DNA from: Clostridiales bacterium
Lineage (GTDB): Bacteria > Bacillota_A > Clostridia > Peptostreptococcales > Anaerovoracaceae
Direction of reading: 5' to 3'
NCBI GenBank assembly: GCA_012510935.1
Contig: JAAZHB010000125.1
Span: 1 to 5,365, forward strand
DNA length: 5,365 bases
A program made the position numbers and the translations under genes. Below, piece by piece: positions 1 through 5,365 of this stretch; position 1 is the first letter of the stretch, and each line of letters starts with the position of its first letter. The notes beneath the pieces were generated by a model that saw only the letters and a program-made list of their open reading frames with translations, did no database searches and had not been told where the DNA came from.

Positions 1-6
1 AACAAA

Positions 7-30
7 GGCGTACCAATATATTGGTACGCC
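7..30. terminator. Perfect 24-bp palindrome, possible terminator
   Basis: Arms GGCGTACCAA (7-16) and TTGGTACGCC (21-30) are exact complements around TATA, giving a 10-bp stem with a 4-base loop. It lies just before the tRNA gene and probably ends a gene to the left of the window. The tract after it on the + strand (ACTATTTG) is a poor U-run. On the - strand the stem is followed by TTTGTT, so it could work in both directions. A protein-binding palindrome is an alternative. The structure is certain; the role is inferred. Confidence 0.5.
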
Positions 31-37
31 ACTATTT

Positions 38-122
38 GCGGATGTGGCGGAATTGGCAGACGCGCACGGTTCAGGTCCGTGTGAGTAACTTCGTGAAGGT
101 TCGAGTCCTTTCATCCGCACCA
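38..122 (+). tRNA. tRNA-Leu (anticodon CAG)
   Basis: This 85-base cloverleaf delivers leucine to CUG codons. The acceptor stem GCGGATG (38-44) pairs with CATCCGC (112-118), followed by discriminator A119 and an encoded CCA (120-122). The anticodon stem CACGG/CCGTG encloses the loop TTCAGGT, giving anticodon CAG. The long variable arm (about GAGTAACTTC) is typical of class II tRNAs such as Leu. The T arm GAAGG-TTCGAGT-CCTTT contains the usual TTCGA. No terminator separates it from the promoter of the riboflavin operon, which starts about 15 bases downstream. Confidence 0.96.
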
Positions 123-136
123 CTTTTCTATAGAGT

Positions 137-165
137 TTGACAATGGTCAAATCTTGTACTACACT
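137..165 (+). promoter_or_regulatory. Promoter of the riboflavin operon
   Basis: A perfect -35 hexamer TTGACA (137-142) is separated by 17 bases from TACACT (160-165), a 4/6 match to the -10 consensus. Transcription would start near 171-173, about 11 bases before the riboswitch aptamer, as expected for an RFN leader. The -35 lies inside an inverted repeat TTTGAC-N4-GTCAAA (136-151), and a 10-bp palindrome TTCAATTGAA (169-178) covers the predicted start. Neither can be tied to a known regulator. Confidence 0.8.
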
Positions 166-182
166 TAATTCAATTGAATAAG

Positions 183-298
183 GTCTTCAGGGCAGGGTGT
201 AATTCCCTACCGGTGGTAAAGCCCACGAGCGGAGCAGCAATGCAAAGCAGATTCGGTGTAATTCCGAAGCCGACAGTATAGTCTGGATGAAAGAAGAT
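183..298 (+). ncRNA. FMN riboswitch aptamer (RFN element)
   Basis: This cis-acting RNA senses FMN and reduces expression of the riboflavin genes when FMN is plentiful. The closing helix P1 is formed by GTCTTC (183-188) and GAAGAT (293-298). Conserved RFN segments follow in order: CAGGGCAGGGTGTAATTCCC, ACCGGTGGTAAAGCCC, a variable arm around 230-246, then GCAGATTCGGTGTAATTCCG, AAGCCGACAGT, and the 3' block AGTCTGGATGAAAGAAGAT. Local stems AGGG/CCCT (194-197/205-208) and TTCGG/CCGAA (252-256/264-268) are intact. It sits between the promoter and a terminator upstream of ribD, so control is probably by transcription attenuation. Confidence 0.97.
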
Positions 299-313
299 AG
301 ATAAATGCATATT

Positions 314-333
314 GTTAACAAATTTTTGTTAAC
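314..333 (+). other. AT-rich hairpin in the riboswitch leader
   Basis: GTTAACAAA (314-322) and TTTGTTAAC (325-333) are perfect inverted repeats separated by two bases. They lie between the aptamer and the terminator. There is no T-run after the hairpin, so it is not a terminator itself. It could act as a transcriptional pause or as part of the folding pathway of the expression platform. Its role is unknown. Confidence 0.6.
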
Positions 334-350
334 TTAGTATTAGGTATTTT

Positions 351-391
351 GCTCTGATTAGATTTTAGAATCTTATCAGAGCCTTTTTATT
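351..391 (+). terminator. Intrinsic terminator of the FMN riboswitch
   Basis: GCTCTGAT (351-358) pairs with ATCAGAGC (375-382). After one T-T mismatch the stem continues A360-T373 and GATT/AATC (361-364/369-372) around a TTAG loop. The run CTTTTTATTT follows at once. With about 13 base pairs and a U-tract it is a strong Rho-independent terminator, placed in the leader before ribD. Formation of P1 when FMN is bound would leave it free to fold and stop transcription. Confidence 0.9.
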
Positions 392-467
392 TAGTACAAG
401 CTAGATTTTTGCATGCTTTTTTGCCTTGAGTTTTATATTCAGGGCATTTTTATTTATGGAGGAAATT

Positions 468-1574
468 ATGGATGACACAAAGTATATGCAGTTAGCTCTG
501 GAGCTTGCTGCAAAAGGCACTGGCAAAGTCAATCCGAATCCTTTGGTCGGAGCAGTAATTGTAAAAGACGGCAAGATTATTGGAGAAGGTTATCACGAGA
601 AATATGGGGAGCTTCATGCTGAACGAAATGCTCTTGCAAATTGCAGTTCATCACCCAAAAGTGCAACAATGTATGTAACACTTGAGCCTTGCTGCCATTA
701 TGGCAAAACTCCACCCTGCACAGAGGCAATTATTGAGAATAGAATTGCGAAAGTTGTCGTAGGAACTCTTGACCCTAATGAAAAAATGGCTGGCAAAGGG
801 GTTGAAATTTTACGAAACGCAGGGATAGAAGTTCTAGTGGGGGTGCTCGAAGAAGAGTGCAAACGCATAAATGAAGTTTTCTTTCATTACATTACGACTA
901 AAAGACCATATGTAGTCATGAAATATGCAATGACAATGGATGGAAAGATTGCGACGGTTACAGGCAAGTCGAAATGGATAACTGGAGAGATTGCTAGAAG
1001 AAATGTCCACAAGGACAGAAATAAGTATTTTGCAATCATGGTTGGTACCGGTACAGTCATATCAGATGACCCAATGCTCACTTGCAGAATTGATGATGGA
1101 AGAAATCCAATAAGGATAATTTGCGACAGCCGTTTGACAACATCGCTTGAGAGCCATATTGTCAAAACTGCAAATGAGGTTAGGACTATAATTGCGACGA
1201 TTTGCGGCGATGAAGCAAAGCACAAGCCATATATTCAAAAAGGATGTGAAATAGTAGCTGTTAGCGAGGTTAAGGGGCATATTGACCTATCTGAACTAAT
1301 GACTAAGCTTGGCGAAATGAAGATAGACAGTATTTTGCTTGAGGGTGGAAGCACATTAAATTTCTCAGCTCTTGATGCAGGAATCGTTAATAAAATCCAA
1401 TGCTATATAGCACCTAAGATTTTTGGAGGAGTTTCAGCAAAAACTCCTGTCGGAGGAAGCGGAATCAAAGAGGTATATGATGCTGTTAAGGTTAAAAACA
1501 GCAAGGTTGTGATTCTAGAGAACGATATTATGATAGAAAGCGAGGTCGAGAATAATGTTCACAGGAATAGTTGA
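468..1574 (+). CDS. ribD: Bifunctional riboflavin deaminase/reductase RibD
   Basis: A cytosolic enzyme of 368 residues catalysing two successive steps of riboflavin synthesis: deamination of the diaminopyrimidinone phosphate, then NADPH-dependent reduction of its ribosyl side chain. The N-terminal zinc deaminase domain (about 1-145) shows the HAE motif (H50, E52) and the PCC-x7-C region supplying zinc ligands C75 and C84. The C-terminal reductase domain (about 146-366) starts RPYVVMKYAMTMDGKIA and carries VGTGTVISDDP and LLEGGS (E292-S295). The start at 468 is chosen because GGAGG (458-462) lies five bases upstream and MDDTKYMQLAL is a typical RibD start; a TTG at 426 would add 14 residues without a ribosome binding site. 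Its last 20 bases overlap ribE. Length is normal and no key residue is missing. Confidence 0.97.
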   Translation: MDDTKYMQLALELAAKGTGKVNPNPLVGAVIVKDGKIIGEGYHEKYGELHAERNALANCSSSPKSATMYVTLEPCCHYGKTPPCTEAIIENRIAKVVVGTLDPNEKMAGKGVEILRNAGIEVLVGVLEEECKRINEVFFHYITTKRPYVVMKYAMTMDGKIATVTGKSKWITGEIARRNVHKDRNKYFAIMVGTGTVISDDPMLTCRIDDGRNPIRIICDSRLTTSLESHIVKTANEVRTIIATICGDEAKHKPYIQKGCEIVAVSEVKGHIDLSELMTKLGEMKIDSILLEGGSTLNFSALDAGIVNKIQCYIAPKIFGGVSAKTPVGGSGIKEVYDAVKVKNSKVVILENDIMIESEVENNVHRNS

Positions 1575-2184
1575 AGAAATCGGAGTTATAAAGTCAATAA
1601 GAAAGGGTGCGAAATCAGCAACTTTATCAGTAGCCGCAGACAAAATATTCAGCGACTTAAAGATTGGCGATAGTGTTGCCACAAATGGGGTTTGTCTAAC
1701 AGTAACTTCTATAAGCGGCGAACTTTATACGGCTGATGTGATGAATGAGACGCTTTCAAGATCATCACTTGGGAGTCTAAAGATTGGCAGTAATGTCAAT
1801 CTAGAAAGAGCGATGGCTGCCGATGGGCGTTTTGGAGGGCATATTGTCTCCGGACACATAGATGGTACGGGAAAAATAAAATCAATCACTCAAGACGATA
1901 TATCCATTTGGTATACGATACAAGCGGACAGCAATATTATGCGATATATTGTTGAAAAAGGTTCAATAACTATAGATGGAATTAGCTTGACAGTCGCACG
2001 AGTTGACAGAAATAGTTTTGCTGTGAGCATTATCCCGCATACGGCAAAAGAAACAATTCTATCAGAGAAGAAAATAGGCTCTATTGTAAATCTGGAGAAT
2101 GATGTAGTTGGAAAATACATTGAAAAGTTCATGTCGACGCCACAAGGAATTACTAAGGAATTTTTATTTGAAAATGGGTTTTAG
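1555..2184 (+). CDS. ribE: Riboflavin synthase, alpha subunit
   Basis: This 209-residue enzyme performs the last step of the pathway: it disproportionates two 6,7-dimethyl-8-ribityllumazine molecules into riboflavin and the pyrimidine substrate of lumazine synthase. In the family it acts as a trimer and can sit inside the lumazine synthase shell. Two tandem lumazine-binding repeats are visible. The first begins [10 protein letters not shown] and has NGVCLTV (44-50, with C47). The second has [14 protein letters not shown] from residue 93, DGISLTV (141-147) and [11 protein letters not shown]. The C-terminal tail of about 17 residues is not strongly conserved. The ATG lies inside the end of ribD (20-base overlap), with GAGGT at 1542-1546 eight bases upstream, suggesting translational coupling. 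Confidence 0.97.
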   Translation: MFTGIVEEIGVIKSIRKGAKSATLSVAADKIFSDLKIGDSVATNGVCLTVTSISGELYTADVMNETLSRSSLGSLKIGSNVNLERAMAADGRFGGHIVSGHIDGTGKIKSITQDDISIWYTIQADSNIMRYIVEKGSITIDGISLTVARVDRNSFAVSIIPHTAKETILSEKKIGSIVNLENDVVGKYIEKFMSTPQGITKEFLFENGF

Positions 2185-2195
2185 GAGGTAAAACT

Positions 2196-3398
2196 ATGTT
2201 TCAATTCAATACAGTGCCAGAAGCACTTGAAGCTTTGCAAAATGGAGAACTAATTCTAGTAACAGATGATGAGAATAGAGAGAACGAAGGAGACTTTATC
2301 TGTGCAGCAGAATTTGCAACAACCGATAACATTAATTTTATGGCCATTCATGGGAAAGGGCTTATCTGTATGCCAATGAGCCAGGCGTTTTGTACAAAAT
2401 TGCAATTCCCACAAATGGTAACGCAGAATACCGATAATCATGAGACCGCTTTTACAGTCTCTATCGACCACATTGACACAACCACAGGAATCTCTGCGGC
2501 CGAGAGAAGCATCACTGCACTAAAAGTCGTAGACGATACTTCTAAGCCAGAAGATTTTCGCAGACCAGGGCATATGTTTCCACTCCTTGCCAAAAAGAAC
2601 GGAGTTTTGGAAAGAAACGGTCATACCGAGGCAACTGTGGATTTGATGAAGCTTGCCGGTCTAAAAGAGTGTGGACTTTGCTGTGAGATTATGGCAGAAG
2701 ATGGCACAATGATGAGAACTCCGCAACTCATAGATATTGCACAAAAGTGGAATATAAAGTTTATAACAATCGAAGCATTGCAAGATTACAGAAAGAAATT
2801 CGATAAGCTTGTGAATTGCGTTGCTAGCCCAATGCTGCCAACAGAATTCGGTGAGTTTAGAGCTTACGGATACGAGAATCTTCTAAATGGCGAACATCAT
2901 GTTGCACTAGTAAAGGGAGAGATTGGCAATGGTGAAAATGTATTGTGCAGAGTTCATTCTGAGTGCTTGACTGGCGATGTATTTCATTCAGCAAAATGCG
3001 ACTGCGGCAAGCAGCTTGAGAACGCTATGAGACAGATTGAGAAGGAAGGCCGCGGCATATTGCTGTACATGAGACAGGAAGGCCGTGGAATAGGCTTATT
3101 GAACAAGTTGAAGGCATATGAGCTTCAGAGTCAAGGCATGGATACAGTTGAGGCAAATATTGCGCTAGGTTTTGATGAGGATCTTCGTGAGTACTATATT
3201 GGAGCACAGATTCTTCGAAATCTAGGAGTCAAAACACTTCGCCTTATGACTAATAATCCAGATAAGGTTTACCAGCTGTCTGATTACTGCATTGAGATTG
3301 TTGAAAGGGTACCGATTGAGATTGAAGCTAACGAGTTTGACAAAGCATATTTACAAACAAAGCAAGAGAAAATGGGGCATTATCTGAACATTAAATAG
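2196..3398 (+). CDS. ribBA: Bifunctional DHBP synthase / GTP cyclohydrolase II
   Basis: A 400-residue fusion supplying both precursors of the pathway. The N-terminal domain (about 1-200) makes 3,4-dihydroxy-2-butanone 4-phosphate from ribulose 5-phosphate. It has the acidic [10 protein letters not shown] motif (24-33), RRPGHMFPL (R122-, H126) and [10 protein letters not shown] (H143, E145). The C-terminal domain (about 201-400) opens the GTP ring. It has the zinc cysteines C257, C268 and C270 in the C-x10-C-x-C pattern, RQEGRGIGL, the D329-L-R331 pair matching the catalytic Asp/Arg positions of GTP cyclohydrolase II, and [14 protein letters not shown] (2183-2188) overlaps the ribE stop and lies seven bases before the ATG; the two genes are 11 bases apart. 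Both halves look catalytically complete. Confidence 0.97.
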   Translation: MFQFNTVPEALEALQNGELILVTDDENRENEGDFICAAEFATTDNINFMAIHGKGLICMPMSQAFCTKLQFPQMVTQNTDNHETAFTVSIDHIDTTTGISAAERSITALKVVDDTSKPEDFRRPGHMFPLLAKKNGVLERNGHTEATVDLMKLAGLKECGLCCEIMAEDGTMMRTPQLIDIAQKWNIKFITIEALQDYRKKFDKLVNCVASPMLPTEFGEFRAYGYENLLNGEHHVALVKGEIGNGENVLCRVHSECLTGDVFHSAKCDCGKQLENAMRQIEKEGRGILLYMRQEGRGIGLLNKLKAYELQSQGMDTVEANIALGFDEDLREYYIGAQILRNLGVKTLRLMTNNPDKVYQLSDYCIEIVERVPIEIEANEFDKAYLQTKQEKMGHYLNIK

Positions 3399-3462
3399 TT
3401 TTAATGAAGAAGCAATTTTAAACGAAAATATTAATTACAAAAATTCTTAGGAGGAATGAATT

Positions 3463-3930
3463 ATGAAAACTTATGAGGGGAAGCTAGTATCAAAGGAAAT
3501 TAAGGTAGGTATTGTTGCAGCAAGATTTAATGAGTTTATCACTTCAAAACTACTTGGCGGTGCAATTGATGGACTATCTCGTCACAATGTATTGGACAAG
3601 GATATTGAGGTAGCGTGGGTACCAGGTGCATTTGAGATACCTCTAATTGCTTCAAAAATGGCAAAGAGTGGGAAGTATGATGCTGTTATTTGTCTTGGAG
3701 CAGTTATTCGTGGGGCAACAAGTCATTATGACTATGTATGTAGCGAGGTTTCGAAGGGTATTGCAAATGTATCTTTGAATAGCGACATTCCGGTAATGTT
3801 TGGTGTAGTAACAACAGAAAACATTGAGCAGGCTATTGAAAGAGCTGGAACAAAGGCTGGCAATAAGGGCTACGATTGTGCAATGGGCGCTATAGAGATG
3901 GTTAATCTTATTCGCGAGATTGAAGGCTAA
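3463..3930 (+). CDS. ribH: 6,7-dimethyl-8-ribityllumazine synthase
   Basis: This 155-residue enzyme condenses 5-amino-6-ribitylaminouracil with dihydroxybutanone phosphate to give the lumazine used by riboflavin synthase. In the family it forms pentamers that often assemble into 60-subunit capsids. Residues F22 (in ARFNEF), H88 (in [10 protein letters not shown]) and R127 (in [11 protein letters not shown]) fall at exactly the numbers known for the Bacillus subtilis active site. The substrate-binding motif VPGAFEIPL and GAVIRGAT are present. TAGGAGG (3448-3454) lies eight bases before the ATG. The gene follows ribBA after 64 AT-rich bases with no visible terminator or promoter. Its stop codon shares one base with the start of the next gene. 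Confidence 0.97.
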   Translation: MKTYEGKLVSKEIKVGIVAARFNEFITSKLLGGAIDGLSRHNVLDKDIEVAWVPGAFEIPLIASKMAKSGKYDAVICLGAVIRGATSHYDYVCSEVSKGIANVSLNSDIPVMFGVVTTENIEQAIERAGTKAGNKGYDCAMGAIEMVNLIREIEG

Positions 3931-4577
3931 TGGCTAATTACATTTTTGACTATGATGGAACTCTTCATGAGACAATAAGAGTCTATGAACCTGCTTTTAG
4001 AAAGGCCTATGAGTATCTTGCCCGGAATAATTTGATGGAGCCTAGAACTGTAACGACAGAAGAGATTGCATCTTATCTTGGGTTTTCCGCAAAAGATATG
4101 TGGGATAGTTTTGCACCTGAAATTTCTGAAGAAGACAAGTTGCATTGCAGCTCATTGATTGGGGATGAGATAATTAACCAAATCAAGGAAGGTAATGCAA
4201 GGCTGTATTCAAATGCGATAGATACATTGAAAGCTCTGAAAGCAAAAGGAAATACACTAATTTTTCTCAGTAATTGCAAAGAACAGTATATGAACGAGAA
4301 CCGAAATTATTTTGGCTTGGATAGATTTTTTGACGATTACTATTGCTGCGAGAAATATGACTATGCCCCAAAATATGAAATCTTTAGTACTATTAAGGAG
4401 AAACATAGTGGTGAATTCATTGTAATTGGCGATCGATTTCACGATATGGAGATTGCGCAGAAGCATAATTTAAAGTCAGTCGGTTGCCTATATGGTTATG
4501 GAAGTCCAGAGGAGCTTGAGTGCGCAAGTGTAAGAATTGACGACATTTCGCAAATATTATCTGCAGAGGTTGAATAG
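3930..4577 (+). CDS. HAD-superfamily phosphatase, candidate riboflavin-pathway phosphatase
   Basis: A 215-residue cytosolic HAD hydrolase of the phosphoglycolate phosphatase-like (subfamily I) type. Motif I is FDYDGTLHET with nucleophile D7 and acid/base D9. A helical cap follows (about 15-85). Motif II is IFLSNCK with S114, motif III probably K148 (APKYE), and motif IV GDRFHDME with D168 and D172. The set suggests an active Mg-dependent phosphatase. ATG overlaps the ribH stop by one base (TAATG), and only a weak GAAGG (3922-3926) precedes it, so translation probably depends on ribosomes finishing ribH. Being in the operon suggests it dephosphorylates 5-amino-6-(5-phosphoribitylamino)uracil, a step done by HAD enzymes in E. 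coli and Bacillus. FMN hydrolysis or general phosphatase activity are alternatives. Family assignment is firm; the substrate is inferred. Confidence 0.88.
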   Translation: MANYIFDYDGTLHETIRVYEPAFRKAYEYLARNNLMEPRTVTTEEIASYLGFSAKDMWDSFAPEISEEDKLHCSSLIGDEIINQIKEGNARLYSNAIDTLKALKAKGNTLIFLSNCKEQYMNENRNYFGLDRFFDDYYCCEKYDYAPKYEIFSTIKEKHSGEFIVIGDRFHDMEIAQKHNLKSVGCLYGYGSPEELECASVRIDDISQILSAEVE

Positions 4578-4601
4578 ATTATTAGCGCAACAAAAAATCA
4601 A

Positions 4602-4634
4602 CTCTCGTGGTATACTTTAAATGTAATTCGAGAG
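4602..4634. repeat. Inverted repeat flanking promoter and ribosome binding site
   Basis: CTCTCG (4602-4607) and CGAGAG (4629-4634) are perfect 6-base complements separated by 21 bases that include the -10 element. The right arm overlaps the ribosome binding site AGAGGAG (4631-4637) of the following gene. No T-run follows, so this is not a terminator. It may be an operator, a ribosome-binding-site masking helix in readthrough transcripts, or chance. Confidence 0.45.
4608..4616 (+). promoter_or_regulatory. Extended -10 promoter of the oxidoreductase gene
   Basis: TGG-TATACT (4608-4616) is an extended -10 element with a 5/6 match to TATAAT. The best -35 candidate, GCAACA (4587-4592, 18-base spacer), matches only 3/6, which is usual when the TG extension is present. 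Transcription would begin near 4622-4624, about 22 bases before the start codon. It is flanked by the inverted repeat CTCTCG (4602-4607) / CGAGAG (4629-4634). Confidence 0.65.
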
Positions 4635-4644
4635 GAGATTTGAT

Positions 4645-5187
4645 ATGAAGGTATTATTTGTAAATGCTTGTATTCGAGAAAAATCTAGAACGCAGAAAAT
4701 GTGTAATTCTTATCTATCTAGATTCAATCCTGAAGAGATTGAGGTTGTGGACTTAAATCTGTTATCCATTCTACCGCTTACTAGAGAAACTCTCGATAAG
4801 CGAGACGAGGATATACAGAAGAAAGATTTGAAAAGTGCAGATTATGACTTGGCAAAGCAATTTGCTAGAGCAGATAGAATTGTTGTGGGCGCACCATACT
4901 GGGACTTCTTCTGCCCGGCGGTGTTGAAGGCATATTTTGAGCAGGTTTGTGTCAACGGAATTGCATTTGGATATCCAGGAGGAGTACCGACTGGAATGTG
5001 CAATGCAAAAGAACTTGTGTATATCACGACAGCGGGCGGATATATTCCAAAAGAGAGTTCTATAGAGTTTTACATTAGTGAGCTATGTCAGCTCTTCGGA
5101 ATCCCTGAGTTCAAATTCTATAAAGCTGAGGGACTAGATATTTACGGCAATGATGCAGCTGAAATAGTGGACAAGTTTGAATTCTAA
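4645..5187 (+). CDS. Flavodoxin-fold NAD(P)H oxidoreductase, azoreductase-like
   Basis: A 180-residue soluble protein of the flavodoxin-like NAD(P)H dehydrogenase/azoreductase family, expected to bind FMN or FAD and transfer electrons from NAD(P)H to quinones, azo compounds or similar acceptors. It opens with the beta strand and phosphate-loop region MKVLFVNACIREKSRTQK. The flavin-contacting segment APYWDFFCPAVLKAYFEQV (83-101) corresponds to the P-x-Y/W-x-F-x-x-P-x-x-LK motif of azoreductases. TTAGGY (128-133) matches the later flavin-binding loop. It is somewhat shorter than the roughly 200 residues usual for AzoR. Ribosome binding site AGAGGAG (4631-4637) is seven bases from the ATG. It has its own promoter 67 bases after the HAD gene and its own terminator. 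The acceptor substrate cannot be told from sequence. Confidence 0.85.
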   Translation: MKVLFVNACIREKSRTQKMCNSYLSRFNPEEIEVVDLNLLSILPLTRETLDKRDEDIQKKDLKSADYDLAKQFARADRIVVGAPYWDFFCPAVLKAYFEQVCVNGIAFGYPGGVPTGMCNAKELVYITTAGGYIPKESSIEFYISELCQLFGIPEFKFYKAEGLDIYGNDAAEIVDKFEF

Positions 5188-5201
5188 TTAATGACTTTTT
5201 T

Positions 5202-5237
5202 AAGAAGCGCAGAGAAATTATTCTTTGCGCTTCTTTT
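5202..5237 (+). terminator. Intrinsic terminator after the oxidoreductase gene
   Basis: The left arm 5202-5216 (core GAAGCGCA) pairs with the right arm 5221-5235 (core TGCGCTTC) across 15 base pairs with one G-T pair and an ATTA loop. The T-run CTTTTA closes the structure. It begins 15 bases after the stop codon. On the opposite strand the stem is followed by A residues, so it acts only on rightward transcription. Confidence 0.92.
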
Positions 5238-5256
5238 ATATAATATAAAGAAACTC

Positions 5257-5276
5257 ATATTGACATTCATCAATAT
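5257..5276. promoter_or_regulatory. Putative ArsR-type operator
   Basis: ATATTGA (5257-5263) and TCAATAT (5270-5276) form a perfect 7-base inverted repeat with a 6-base spacer. AT-rich arms with TGA-N6-TCA spacing resemble operators of the ArsR/SmtB family. The repeat covers the -35 of the promoter for the ArsR-like gene, which fits autorepression. The repeat is visible; the binding protein is inferred from position. Confidence 0.5.
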
Positions 5277-5288
5277 ATGCTTTAACAT
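5260..5288 (+). promoter_or_regulatory. Promoter of the ArsR-like gene
   Basis: TTGACA (5260-5265) is a perfect -35 hexamer. A 17-base spacer leads to TAACAT (5283-5288), a 4/6 -10 match. Transcription would start near 5295, some 24 bases before the ATG at 5319. The -35 overlaps the inverted repeat at 5257-5276. Confidence 0.65.
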
Positions 5289-5318
5289 ATAGACAGTTAT
5301 CAATACGAGGTGATTAAT

Positions 5319-5365
5319 ATGAATGAAATTGATGCAGCACTAATATTCAAAGTTCTTTCGGACTC
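5319..5365 (+). CDS. Start of a probable ArsR-family transcriptional regulator (partial)
   Basis: Only the first 15 codons and part of the next are inside the window, reading MNEIDAALIFKVLSD. The pattern of a short acidic start followed by hydrophobic-x-F-K-x-L-S-D is the usual N-terminus of ArsR/SmtB winged-helix repressors (compare the common FKALSDPTR segment). The ribosome binding site GAGGTGA (5307-5313) lies five bases before the ATG. The promoter and an operator-like inverted repeat directly upstream fit a self-regulated repressor. Metal or other effector sites would lie beyond the window, so the ligand is unknown. Fifteen residues leave room for error in the family call. Confidence 0.6.
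   Translation, partial: MNEIDAALIFKVLSD

Noticed and set aside
426..467. TTG-initiated extension of ribD by 14 residues
   Set aside because: No ribosome binding site precedes it, the added residues are not typical of RibD, and GGAGG sits correctly spaced before the ATG at 468.
887..1280. Minus-strand open frames inside ribD
   Set aside because: They lie opposite a fully conserved enzyme, have no ribosome binding sites, and encode no recognisable motif; they are shadows of the real gene.
3456..3462. ATG at 3456 as start of ribH
   Set aside because: It is out of frame with lumazine synthase; the ATG at 3463 gives active-site numbering identical to Bacillus RibH.
3399..3462. Gap between ribBA and ribH as a separate promoter or terminator region
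   Set aside because: It is AT-rich but has no convincing -35/-10 pair and no stem with a T-run; it looks like simple spacer before a strong ribosome binding site.
3927..4466. Minus-strand open frames opposite the HAD gene
   Set aside because: The plus-strand protein keeps all HAD motifs in order; the opposite frames show only hydrophobic or basic low-information sequence.
4602..4634. CTCTCG/CGAGAG repeat as the operon terminator
   Set aside because: The loop would be 21 bases, the stem only 6, and the following sequence is GAGATTTG rather than a T-run.
5239..5244. Perfect TATAAT after the terminator as a promoter
   Set aside because: No -35 at proper spacing other than sequence inside the terminator stem, no TG extension, and a better promoter with TTGACA lies just downstream.
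1..5365. CRISPR array, insertion sequence, phage or toxin-antitoxin module
   Set aside because: No spaced direct repeats, transposase, integrase or terminal repeats are visible; the gene content is ordinary metabolism.

Overview
The window reads as chromosomal DNA from a low-GC Gram-positive bacterium (Bacillota, probably a Clostridia-type anaerobe). The reasons are AT-rich coding sequence, strong AGGAGG-type ribosome binding sites, a CCA-encoding tRNA gene, Rho-independent terminators, and a riboflavin operon in the Bacillus/Clostridium order ribD-ribE-ribBA-ribH behind an FMN riboswitch. I cannot name a genus. Every convincing gene lies on the + strand.

Layout. Bases 1-37 hold a perfect 24-bp palindrome, probably the terminator of a gene to the left. 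A tRNA-Leu gene with anticodon CAG occupies 38-122. A sigma-A-type promoter (-35 at 137-142, -10 at 160-165) starts a long leader containing an FMN (RFN) riboswitch aptamer (183-298), an AT-rich hairpin (314-333) and an intrinsic terminator (351-391). The coding part of the operon follows: ribD (468-1574), ribE (1555-2184), ribBA (2196-3398), ribH (3463-3930) and a HAD-family phosphatase gene (3930-4577) whose start codon shares one base with the ribH stop codon. These genes supply both entry enzymes (GTP cyclohydrolase II and DHBP synthase), the deaminase/reductase, lumazine synthase and riboflavin synthase. The one step not covered by a named rib enzyme is dephosphorylation of the pyrimidine phosphate intermediate, and the HAD gene is a good candidate for it.

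Downstream, an extended -10 promoter (4608-4616) drives a 180-residue flavodoxin-fold NAD(P)H oxidoreductase of the azoreductase/quinone reductase type, a probable flavin user. It ends at a strong intrinsic terminator (5202-5237). A new promoter overlapping an ATATTGA-N6-TCAATAT inverted repeat then leads into a gene cut off by the window edge, whose first residues look like an ArsR-family repressor.

Most of the window is a well-understood biosynthetic operon. I found no undescribed system. The points most worth checking are the coupled HAD phosphatase, the possible antiterminator pairing in the riboswitch leader, the inverted repeat around the oxidoreductase promoter and ribosome binding site, and the presumed ArsR operator.
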